Below the pieces are notes generated by a model. That model ran no database searches, had not been told where the DNA came from, and was given only the letters and a program-made list of their open reading frames with translations. From Nostoc sp. FACHB-152 (GTDB lineage: Bacteria; Cyanobacteriota; Cyanobacteriia; Cyanobacteriales; Nostocaceae): DNA of 48,050 nucleotides. This document shows, one piece after another, positions 7,661-14,643 of the stretch (position 1 is the stretch's first letter; each line of letters starts with the position of its first letter). The translations under genes and the position numbers were made by a program. The stretch covers positions 1-48,050 of the forward strand of contig NZ_JACJRV010000054.1 of assembly GCF_014697475.1 (NCBI RefSeq), in the 5' to 3' direction.

Positions 7661-9250
7661 ATGAGAGTTTTATTAGTTTATCCAATCTTCCCTAAAACCT
7701 TTTGGTCTTATGAAAAGATTCTTGATTTAGTCGATCGCAAAGTTTTATTACCACCTTTGGGTTTAGTCACAGTAGCAGCCATTCTGCCCCAAGAATGGGA
7801 ATTTAAACTGGTTGATCGCAACATTCGCCCAGCCACAGAAGCAGAATGGGAATGGGCAGATGTAGTTATTTTCTCTGCAATGATTGTCCAGAAGCAAGAC
7901 TTACTCGAACAGATTCAAGAAGCAAAACGTCGCGGTAAGTTAGTTGCAGTTGGTGGCCCTTACCCCACTTCCACACCCCATGATGTTCAGAATGTTGGTG
8001 CAGATTTCCTCATTTTGGATGAAGGCGAAATCACCTTACCGATGTTTGTGGAAGCAATTCAAAGGGGTGAAAAATCTGGAACGTTCCGCACCGCAGAAAA
8101 ACCCGATGTCACAAGCACACCTGTACCCCGCTTTGAGTTATTAGAATTAAATGCCTACGATATGATGTCGGTGCAATTTTCGCGCGGTTGTCCTTTCCAA
8201 TGCGAATTTTGCGACATTATTGTTCTCTATGGACGCAAACCACGTACTAAAACCCCAGCCCAATTGTTAGCAGAGTTGGATTATCTCTATGAATTAGGTT
8301 GGCGGAGGGGTGTGTTCATGGTGGATGACAACTTTATCGGTAACAAGCGGAATGTAAAATTGTTGCTGAAAGAGTTAAAAGTCTGGATGGAAGAACACCA
8401 GTATCCTTTCCGGTTTGACACGGAAGCTTCGGTTGATTTGGCACAAGACCAAGAATTGCTGGATTTGATGGTTGACTGTGGGTTTTCAGCAGTATTTCTG
8501 GGAATTGAAACACCAGATGAAGATAGCTTGCAATTAACCAAGAAGTTTCAAAATACCCGTAGTTCTTTGATAGATGCAGTGCAAACCATTATCAAAGCTG
8601 GGTTGCGGCCAATGGCTGGGTTTATTATCGGGTTTGATGGCGAAAAAGCAGGCGCAGGCGATCGCATCGTCCGTTTTGCGGAACAAGCAGGGATTCCCTC
8701 AACTACTTTCGCCATGTTACAAGCACTACCAAATACAGCCCTGTGGCATCGCCTGAAAAAAGAAGGTAGATTGCGGGAAAATCAAGACGGTAATATCAAC
8801 CAAACCACGTTGATGAACTTCATTCCTACCCGTCCTTTAGAAGAACTGGCTAGGGAATATGTTGAGGCTTTTTGTGCTTTATACGACCCAGTACAATATT
8901 TAGATCGCACCTATCGCTGCTTTTTAATGATGGGTACACCAAAATGGAAAGCACCCTTCAAAATGCCAGAGTGGGTAGTAGTAAAAGCACTGCTAATTGT
9001 AATTTGGCGACAAGGCATTAAACGCGAAACCCGTTGGAAATTCTGGCATCACTTGTTCAGCATCATCAAGCGTAACCCTGGCGTTGTTGAACATTACATT
9101 GCTGTTTGCGCCCATAACGAGCATTTTCTAGAATATCGCCAAATTGTTCGTGATGAAATTGAAAGCCAACTAGCTACATATTTGGCGCAAGGTGCTGAAA
9201 AACCTTATGTCCCAGTAGTGGCAGAAAAAGCAGAGGCGATCGCTAGTTAA
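7661..9250 (+). CDS. B12-binding-domain radical SAM protein (DUF4070 type)
   Basis: A 529-residue enzyme with an N-terminal cobalamin-binding-like Rossmann domain (residues 1-140, with VGGPYPTSTP but no base-off DxHxxG motif). A radical SAM core follows, whose CxxxCxxC cluster motif is C177, C181 and C184 in RGCPFQCEFC, and then a C-terminal DUF4070 region from about 370. Such enzymes hold a 4Fe-4S cluster, cleave S-adenosylmethionine, and often methylate unreactive carbons. The hopanoid C-2 methylase HpnP belongs to the same broad family, but several paralogues exist in Nostoc, and this one cannot be assigned by eye. No hopanoid genes are adjacent. The ATG at 7661 follows GTGAGGA at 7643-7649. 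Confidence 0.85.
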   Translation: MRVLLVYPIFPKTFWSYEKILDLVDRKVLLPPLGLVTVAAILPQEWEFKLVDRNIRPATEAEWEWADVVIFSAMIVQKQDLLEQIQEAKRRGKLVAVGGPYPTSTPHDVQNVGADFLILDEGEITLPMFVEAIQRGEKSGTFRTAEKPDVTSTPVPRFELLELNAYDMMSVQFSRGCPFQCEFCDIIVLYGRKPRTKTPAQLLAELDYLYELGWRRGVFMVDDNFIGNKRNVKLLLKELKVWMEEHQYPFRFDTEASVDLAQDQELLDLMVDCGFSAVFLGIETPDEDSLQLTKKFQNTRSSLIDAVQTIIKAGLRPMAGFIIGFDGEKAGAGDRIVRFAEQAGIPSTTFAMLQALPNTALWHRLKKEGRLRENQDGNINQTTLMNFIPTRPLEELAREYVEAFCALYDPVQYLDRTYRCFLMMGTPKWKAPFKMPEWVVVKALLIVIWRQGIKRETRWKFWHHLFSIIKRNPGVVEHYIAVCAHNEHFLEYRQIVRDEIESQLATYLAQGAEKPYVPVVAEKAEAIAS

Positions 9251-9257
9251 TCTTAAC

Positions 9258-9385
9258 AGTTATCAGTCAGCAGTTATCAGTGAACAGTGATCTATTTATT
9301 CATAGATTAGAGTTCCCTATAAGATGGTGGTAGGCGTTGGAGCGATACAACACCATAAGCCTTGATAACTGATAACTGATAACTG
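9258..9385. repeat. Paired heptamer (STRR) arrays in opposite orientation
   Basis: Five heptamers run through 9258-9292: AGTTATC, AGTCAGC, AGTTATC, AGTGAAC, AGTGATC. Three perfect copies of GATAACT, the reverse complement of AGTTATC, occupy 9364-9384. The two arrays are inverted relative to each other and enclose about 70 bp, so they could form a stem in single-stranded DNA or RNA. They lie between the radical SAM gene and the broken Uma2 gene. Confidence 0.8.
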
Positions 9386-9401
9386 TTTACTGCTATATCC
9401 T

Positions 9402-9974
9402 ATGACATCCACTGCATCAGAAAAAGTCCGTTGGACAACTGCTGACTTAGAGTTATTTCCTGACGACGGCAAGCGTTATGAGATAATCGACTGAGAATTG
9501 TTTGTGACCAGAGCGCCTCATTGGAAACATCAAAAAGTTGGTGATAATGTTTGTACGCAGCTAAAACTTTGGTCTAGCGAAACAGAGTTAGGCGATGCTG
9601 CTACTGGTGTGGGAATTATTTTCAGCGATGCTGATAATGTAATTCCTGATGTAGTTTGGGTAAGTAATGAACGTTTATCAGAAATATTAGATGAAGCGGG
9701 ACATTTAACAGGTGCGCCAGAGTTAATTATAGAAGTGCTTTCTCCTGGCGAAGTGCAGGAAAAACGAGATAAGCAGTTAAAGCTAAAACTATACTCAGTT
9801 CAGGGCGTGCGGGAATACTGGATTTTTGACCGGGTAAGAGAAACAGTTGAAATTTACCGTCGGGAAAATGGCGTTTTAAAATTAGCGGCGACTTTGTATA
9901 AAGAAGATAATTTAACTAGTCCACATCACGAATGTTATGTTCAGGGCGGGTCAACTAACAATATTATGGAATAA
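9402..9974 (+). pseudogene. Uma2-family protein with nonsense codon 31
   Basis: From the ATG at 9402 the frame encodes MTSTASEKVRWTTADLELF and GKRYEIID, then TGA at 9492-9494, then ELFVTRAPHWKHQK. The expected residue at the stop is Gly (YEIIDGELF), so a GGA to TGA change explains it. The rest of the Uma2/PD-(D/E)XK-like core is intact, with VIPDVVWV, LIIEVLSP and REYWIFD. Near the 3' end the usual GF.C.V..LF ending is lost, suggesting a second shift after about 9920. A start at TTG 9498 would lack the first 31 residues. Its last 11 bases overlap the convergent toxin-like gene. Confidence 0.8.
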
Positions 9975-10356
9975 ACAGCCGACCGACACCCTTGTAATTA
10001 TCAATGTCTAAAACTATCTCAATGATACGTTCAACACAACGTTCTCGATAATCTGCTTCATCAAGGCGATCAAGACTTCCAATAGTTAATACAGGGAATG
10101 AATGTGCTGTATTTTCCTGACGTATAATCTGTTCAAGTGAATCCTCACCTTTCATATTTCGATTAGCTGTGAGTATCATCATCTGATTTTCTTGAGCATA
10201 ACGCCAAACGACTCGATCGCTACTTTCCATCGATAGCCCAACCTCTCTAAACGTGACAAACCGGATGGACACGAGTTCAAACCAGCCAGTTTTTGTCAAG
10301 ATACCAAGAAAAACGAGGGCGTAGCCATCTAGATTGTAGTCAACTAAAAAATTCAT
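9964..10356 (-). CDS. DUF5615-like (PIN-like) putative toxin
   Basis: A protein of about 130 residues starting at the ATG at 10356 (MNFLVDYNLDG), preferred over an upstream start because DUF5615 proteins begin with this strand and an acidic residue (D6 here). The motif order fits the PIN-like fold: N-terminal DYNL, a central VVWRYAQENQMMILTANR that resembles the family's ILTxD segment, and a C-terminal helix. This member is longer and more divergent than typical 110-residue ones. Its start overlaps the upstream DUF433 gene by 17 bases, indicating translational coupling. DUF433/DUF5615 pairs are treated as type II toxin-antitoxin systems, but the target is not known. Confidence 0.65.
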   Translation of the reverse strand: MNFLVDYNLDGYALVFLGILTKTGWFELVSIRFVTFREVGLSMESSDRVVWRYAQENQMMILTANRNMKGEDSLEQIIRQENTAHSFPVLTIGSLDRLDEADYRERCVERIIEIVLDIDNYKGVGRLFIP

Positions 10357-10729
10357 GTTTTTCAGCGTTGCGTCTTGCTTTTTGCTCCTCAAGTTTTGCC
10401 CAAAGAGTTTCTTGTCCTGGCTTGTGGGGCATTGCTGCAATTCGCGCATAGTGTTCGCGGTTACGCTCTTCCCAATACTGGCGAATTTCTTCTCTGTTTT
10501 GGAGAACTTCTTGATATTCAGCTTCTATCTGAGTTTTGTTTGTCTCAATATAAGACAATGCTGCGTTAATTTGTCCGTCAGTTAGGTTAAATTTATCACG
10601 AATTAGTTTAGATGGATACTGAGCTTTGAGGAGATCCATAACATCATAAAGGCTGGTGCGTGTGCCTGCAATCGTCAGTCCACGCTCAGTGCGAATAATC
10701 AAGGTTTGCTTATTAGATGTTGGAGTCAT
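10340..10729 (-). CDS. DUF433-type putative antitoxin
   Basis: A 129-residue protein with an N-terminal DUF433 helix-turn-helix-like domain. Its strand pair RTERGLTIAGTRTSLYDVMD is followed by helices ending DKFNLTDGQINAALSYIETN (to about residue 70). A long charged helix, Glu/Arg-rich and probably coiled-coil, continues to about residue 125. Paired with the PIN-like protein encoded downstream and overlapping it by 17 bases, it should act as the antitoxin and possibly as an autorepressor. The HTH half would bind DNA and the charged tail would bind the toxin; this division is inference. The start at 10729 lies just downstream, in reading direction, of a large palindrome. Confidence 0.7.
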   Translation of the reverse strand: MTPTSNKQTLIIRTERGLTIAGTRTSLYDVMDLLKAQYPSKLIRDKFNLTDGQINAALSYIETNKTQIEAEYQEVLQNREEIRQYWEERNREHYARIAAMPHKPGQETLWAKLEEQKARRNAEKHEFFS

Positions 10730-10773
10730 ACATATACCCCCTAGAATCTAGCTTTATGTTACCTCATGTTTAA

Positions 10774-10840
10774 ACCCGGATTTCTTACCATAATTCTCAA
10801 ACCCTGGCAGATTATGAGAAATATGATCAGAAATCCGGGT
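10774..10840. repeat. 67-bp near-perfect palindrome (hairpin/MITE-like)
   Basis: ACCCGGATTTCT at 10774-10785 pairs perfectly with AGAAATCCGGGT at 10829-10840. The pairing continues inward for another 14 positions with three mismatches, leaving a loop of about 15 bases. It lies 20 bases after the 3' end of the cup gene and upstream of the DUF433 gene, so it could terminate the CO2-uptake operon. The long arms look more like a dispersed palindromic element than a simple terminator, as no T tract follows. Confidence 0.7.
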
Positions 10841-10859
10841 CAATATCCTCGCTATTTAA

Positions 10860-12185
10860 TTAACGATAATCTGGAGTTTGAATATTCCGCAGACGGGCAG
10901 CATCACGCATACCATAATCAGCACGAGTGAAGCGATTTAATTGTTGTTCAAAAAACTCACGATTGGCTTGCAAATGTTTAGGATTCGGGTCATCTAACGG
11001 ATATAAAAGTGCAGTTCTCAATGCTTGAATTACCGCAGAAGTAACGTTATACATTGAGCGTTGGAAACTAACACCCAACTGAATCAACATATCATCTTCA
11101 CCACGGCAATGTTGTTTGTAGTAATCAACAAGATATTGTGGTAAGAAGTGCAACATATCTTGCATTAATAATGTTGGTGGAATACCAGCTGTTCCCACAG
11201 GAAAGACATCGGCGTAGAGAATGCCGTAGTGGAAATCTTTTTGGTCATCTGGTACTTGTCCTGCTTGGGCGTTGTATGATTTTGTACCTCTAAATGGGGC
11301 AGTACGATAGAAGACAGCTTCGACGTAGGGTAACGCTGCTTCGTACAGCCAAGTGAAGCCTTTTGATTTGGGGATAATTTCGTAGCATTCGCCACGGATA
11401 TAAACATGATGGTAAATCGGACGACCTGCGATCGCAAATATTCCATTCACCAAAAAGTTCATCGCATCAGGTACGCCCTTAAACCCGCCTTCATCGTAGA
11501 TGTCGGACATTTCAAAGAACACCGGGGCCATGACTTCCCAGAATAAGCCGAGGTTAGAGTAGTACGACATCTGGCGGCACTGTTCCAAAAACATATCAGG
11601 GAACAGTTTGTACAGTCCTAGCATTACGGGGTTGCCTTGGAAGAATGCTTTAATTGCCCTGTCAGCGTTGGCTTTGTATTCTTCCGAGTCGAGATATGCG
11701 TCAAATTGATTAACTGGCGCATACATATGCCGATGCCAAAGCATTGCCCGCATACAAGCTTCCGCAAATTCCATATTTATGCGATCGTGGGATAAGTGAT
11801 GCAATAACTTTGGCATTTTGAAGGTTTCACCTTTTTCCATAAATGCCAAAAGTTCAGGATGGGCTGTTGCTTCACCGCGCCAAATTCTTAAATCAGCAGT
11901 ATCGCCAGCATAATGATTATGAAGGTCTAAATACTCTTGAGGTAAGAAGTATTTAAAAAAAGCAAATGGCTCTAAAAATACTTGTTCAGCTATATATAAT
12001 AAGTCACGCCAGTAAAAATCCATCGGTACAGCATAAGCTTTATAAATACCGATAATTTGCATCAAGTTTTCTGGCGTGTCTGGTAACATTGAACCGCCAG
12101 CTTCTAAACGATGAATTACTTCGGCAAATTCATGGCAAGAAGGTGGAAGTTTAGTAGTAACAGTTTTTTCTGGAGTCTGTACCAT
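10860..12185 (-). CDS. cupB: CO2 hydration protein CupB/ChpX (NDH-1MS' subunit)
   Basis: A 441-residue member of the ChpXY/Cup family. These proteins cap the distal end of specialised NDH-1 complexes on the thylakoid membrane and turn CO2 into bicarbonate inside the cell. The conserved segment KLLHHLSHDRINMEF contains H130 and R135, which match by position the zinc ligands reported for CupA (from memory). No signal peptide or membrane helix is present. It is the last gene of the ndhF-ndhD operon, 27 bases after the CDP-alcohol transferase gene, with AGGA before its ATG. I chose CupB over CupA because no CupS-like fasciclin gene follows and the operon differs from ndhF3-ndhD3-cupA-cupS; CupA remains possible. 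Confidence 0.75.
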   Translation of the reverse strand: MVQTPEKTVTTKLPPSCHEFAEVIHRLEAGGSMLPDTPENLMQIIGIYKAYAVPMDFYWRDLLYIAEQVFLEPFAFFKYFLPQEYLDLHNHYAGDTADLRIWRGEATAHPELLAFMEKGETFKMPKLLHHLSHDRINMEFAEACMRAMLWHRHMYAPVNQFDAYLDSEEYKANADRAIKAFFQGNPVMLGLYKLFPDMFLEQCRQMSYYSNLGLFWEVMAPVFFEMSDIYDEGGFKGVPDAMNFLVNGIFAIAGRPIYHHVYIRGECYEIIPKSKGFTWLYEAALPYVEAVFYRTAPFRGTKSYNAQAGQVPDDQKDFHYGILYADVFPVGTAGIPPTLLMQDMLHFLPQYLVDYYKQHCRGEDDMLIQLGVSFQRSMYNVTSAVIQALRTALLYPLDDPNPKHLQANREFFEQQLNRFTRADYGMRDAARLRNIQTPDYR

Positions 12186-12212
12186 GTTATTTCCTGGATG
12201 TTAAATGTATTT

Positions 12213-12809
12213 TTAGACAGTAGAAATATTGGTTGTTTGTAATTGCTGACGTATCTTTAAAGCATGAAAAATACTCAAAACATCATGTGTCCAAACTGGC
12301 AATATTAATGTCATTGCAATTTCTTCCACACTGTAGATAGTTCCAGCAGTACAAGTTAGCCATAAAGTTATGCCAGCGTAATTAAATCCGAACAGTGCCA
12401 CAATGGCAATAAATAATGTAATTCCCCAAAATTTGGCTGAATAAGTGTGATAGCTTGCGGGTTTGCCATACTTGATTAAATTAACTATCCACCACACGAT
12501 TTGAGCAAAAATTACCATCAACAAAGGTAGTTTGTAAGCTATCAAAATATCCCGATATCCCAGCCAAGCACTGAAAAATATGCAACTGAAAAGGCAGGTA
12601 TCAGCCCAGCTATCAGCTTGTCGCAATTTAGCATTGCTAACACCAAGTCGCCGGGCAATAATGCCATCAAAAATGTCGGAAAGAAAAGCAGCAGTAAAAC
12701 CTACTAAAAACCAAATACTCGTATCACCATCCCAAGCATCCCACAGGAGGAAGGGCGCTATTAAAAAGCGAAATAGTACAAGACCACTGGGAATTAAGGT
12801 GAGATTCAT
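12213..12809 (-). CDS. CDP-alcohol phosphatidyltransferase family protein inside the NDH-1MS' operon
   Basis: A 198-residue membrane protein with five or six hydrophobic segments. The CDP-alcohol phosphotransferase motif D-x2-DG-x2-AR-x8-G-x3-D-x3-D is nearly complete: D45, D48, G49, A52, R53, D66 and D70 are present, but Leu62 stands where Gly is usual. Members join CDP-diacylglycerol or another CDP-alcohol to a small alcohol in phospholipid synthesis. The four Asp that bind metal and substrate are kept, so activity is plausible. It lies 36 bases after ndhD and 27 before cup, with AGGAGA before its ATG, so it is clearly part of the operon. Its substrate and any link to CO2 uptake are unknown. 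Confidence 0.8.
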   Translation of the reverse strand: MNLTLIPSGLVLFRFLIAPFLLWDAWDGDTSIWFLVGFTAAFLSDIFDGIIARRLGVSNAKLRQADSWADTCLFSCIFFSAWLGYRDILIAYKLPLLMVIFAQIVWWIVNLIKYGKPASYHTYSAKFWGITLFIAIVALFGFNYAGITLWLTCTAGTIYSVEEIAMTLILPVWTHDVLSIFHALKIRQQLQTTNISTV

Positions 12810-12845
12810 ATTTTCTCCTGTATCGGTTGCGTAAATCTATTGTTA

Positions 12846-14348
12846 CTATTTCAACGCAACTTCAGGAATTACGGTTTTTTCCGCTGGGATAATTGCCGCT
12901 ACCATTGCTGTGGTAGTAGGTTCACTCCAACGCACTAACCAAGTAGGTTGGACTCCTAAAAAGATGATTAAGCTTGCCAAAATGAGTGCTGGAACTTTCT
13001 CAGACCACAATACCTTGGGATAGTAGGCTAAATCATTGTCGAGTCTGCCAAAACAAGTGCGGTTCAGCAGGATAACGAAGTACACCGCAGTCAAGCCACT
13101 AGCGACGACACATAATATTGTCGGGATGGGGAAGACTGAAAAACTACCTTGAAAGACGATAAATTCAGCGATAAATCCTGTTAAACCGGGAATACCAGCA
13201 CTAGCCATACCACTTAATACAAGTAAGGCACTAATTAAAGGTATGCCACGAATCGGACTCATTAAACCGTTGAGTTTATCTAACTCTCTTGTGCCGGCTT
13301 TGGCTTCAACAACTCCTACCAAATGGAAGAGAATGGCAAGGATGATGCCGTGGCTAAACATTTGGGAAACTGCACCGACTAGTGCAAGGGTGGTACTAGC
13401 AGCACTGGCAAGCAACACATAGCCCATGTGACCGATGGAACTGTATGCTACCATGCGCTTGATATCGTTTTGCGCGATCGCCACCACTGCCCCATAAATT
13501 GCACTAATTGCGCCCCAAATGGCCAAGGTTGGTGCCACAATACTCCAAGCGTTAGGGAACATTCCCATACCAAACCGTAATAGTCCGTAGGTTCCCAGCT
13601 TGGCTAACACACCACCTAACAGAATAGCGATAGGTGCAGAAGCTTCAACGTAAGCATCAGGTAGCCATGTATGGAAGGGAACTAAAGGAATTTTGATACC
13701 AAAACCCAGGATGATTCCGGCTAGCAACAGCAGTTGCAGTCCAGCCGAGAGGGTTTGAGTAGAGACAGCATCAAAGGCGAAGCTTGTGGAACCTGTCAGC
13801 CACACCATACCCAAGAAGGTGGCTAAAATTAATGCGCCGGAAACAGCAGTGTAAATTAAAAACTTAATTCCTGCATAAGCCCGTTTTTCGCCGCCCCAAA
13901 TCGAAATTAACAAATAGAAGGGGATTAATTCCAATTCGTAGAACAGGAAAAACAGGAGTAAATTTTCTGCCAGGAATGCCCCAGCAACGCCACCACTAAC
14001 TAATAAAATCAGTGAATAAAATAGCCGTGGGCGTTCAGTGTTTTGACTACTGCTGTAAATAGCAATCCAAGTGAGGAGGCTATTTAAAACCAACATTAAT
14101 ATTGATAGCCCATCTACTCCTAGTTGATAGCTTAAACCTAGGGTTTCATTCCAAGGTAAATATTCTTGAAACTGCATCCCAGGAGTGCTGAGGTCAAATT
14201 TCAACAGGATGAATAGATTCCACAACAGGACTAAACCAGATATGGTGAGGGCTACCAAGCGCACGCGATTCGGGGGAATGGAATTACTAGGCCAAAACCC
14301 AATAATTAAAGCAGCGATGATTGGTGTCCAGATTAAAACACTCAGCAT
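12846..14348 (-). CDS. ndhD4: NAD(P)H-quinone oxidoreductase proton-pumping subunit NdhD (NdhD4-like)
   Basis: A 500-residue, 13-14-helix antiporter-like subunit of photosynthetic complex I. It is recognised by the segments LLLFFLFYELELIPFYLLI (functional Glu in TM5), GFGIKIPLVPFHTWLPDAYVEA (TM7/8 region with the conserved Lys and the HTWLPDA motif) and NDIKRMVAYSSIGHMGYV. Specialised NdhD3/D4 subunits replace NdhD1 in CO2-uptake NDH-1 complexes, and the adjacent cup gene shows that this is one of them. The 4 type is inferred from operon structure. A 292-bp gap containing a MITE and a heptamer array separates it from ndhF, so it may also use its own promoter. Confidence 0.85.
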   Translation of the reverse strand: MLSVLIWTPIIAALIIGFWPSNSIPPNRVRLVALTISGLVLLWNLFILLKFDLSTPGMQFQEYLPWNETLGLSYQLGVDGLSILMLVLNSLLTWIAIYSSSQNTERPRLFYSLILLVSGGVAGAFLAENLLLFFLFYELELIPFYLLISIWGGEKRAYAGIKFLIYTAVSGALILATFLGMVWLTGSTSFAFDAVSTQTLSAGLQLLLLAGIILGFGIKIPLVPFHTWLPDAYVEASAPIAILLGGVLAKLGTYGLLRFGMGMFPNAWSIVAPTLAIWGAISAIYGAVVAIAQNDIKRMVAYSSIGHMGYVLLASAASTTLALVGAVSQMFSHGIILAILFHLVGVVEAKAGTRELDKLNGLMSPIRGIPLISALLVLSGMASAGIPGLTGFIAEFIVFQGSFSVFPIPTILCVVASGLTAVYFVILLNRTCFGRLDNDLAYYPKVLWSEKVPALILASLIIFLGVQPTWLVRWSEPTTTAMVAAIIPAEKTVIPEVALK

Positions 14349-14423
14349 GGTAGTTTAGGGATTTATAACCACAGATGATTAGCAGAGAGCCAGAAGAGAA
14401 ACAAGAATTTACAAATGACTATT

Positions 14424-14564
14424 AGACCTCTTGCATAAATATTTTTTTGTCTCACGCATAGACGCGGTAGCGGCTACTCTTAGACAACGCCTAACGGCGA
14501 ACCCGCAGGGTAGGCGCAAAGGCGCAAAGAAAATAGTGCAAGTAACGACTTTTGCAAGAGGTCT
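14424..14564. mobile_element. 141-bp MITE-like element between ndhF and ndhD
   Basis: Terminal inverted repeats AGACCTCTTGCA at 14424-14435 and TGCAAGAGGTCT at 14553-14564 bound a non-coding 141-bp segment. ATT directly flanks both ends (14421-14423 and 14565-14567), consistent with a 3-bp target duplication. The interior holds a palindrome-rich repeat (CCCGCAGGGTA followed by GGCGCAAAGGCGCAAAG) that recurs in altered form near 36,985-37,028. It carries no transposase and would depend on a related IS elsewhere. Confidence 0.7.
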
Positions 14565-14580
14565 ATTGACTCTTAATTAT

Positions 14581-14643
14581 GGAGCATTAAGTCTTGAGCA
14601 TTGAGCATTAATCATTGATCATCGACCATTGACCGTTGACTTA
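14581..14643. repeat. Degenerate heptamer array abutting ndhF
   Basis: Eight or nine 7-bp units of the form TGAGCAT/TGATCAT/CGACCAT/TGACCGT run head to tail and end with the last unit providing the ndhF stop codon (TTA on this strand). The pattern is an STRR-type array of Nostoc kind with base changes between units. Confidence 0.7.

Noticed and set aside
7661-9250. Assignment as hopanoid C-2 methylase HpnP
   Set aside because: Same broad family and length, but Nostoc has several such paralogues and there is no hopanoid gene nearby; a tree would be needed.
9258-9385. Possible CRISPR-like array in the repeated heptamers
   Set aside because: Units are 7 bp with no spacers of constant size; these are STRR repeats. 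No cas gene is seen in the window.
10860-12185. Assignment as CupA/ChpY (low-CO2 inducible NDH-1MS)
   Set aside because: The usual cupS gene is missing and the operon contains a different gene between ndhD and cup, so CupB is preferred, though not excluded.
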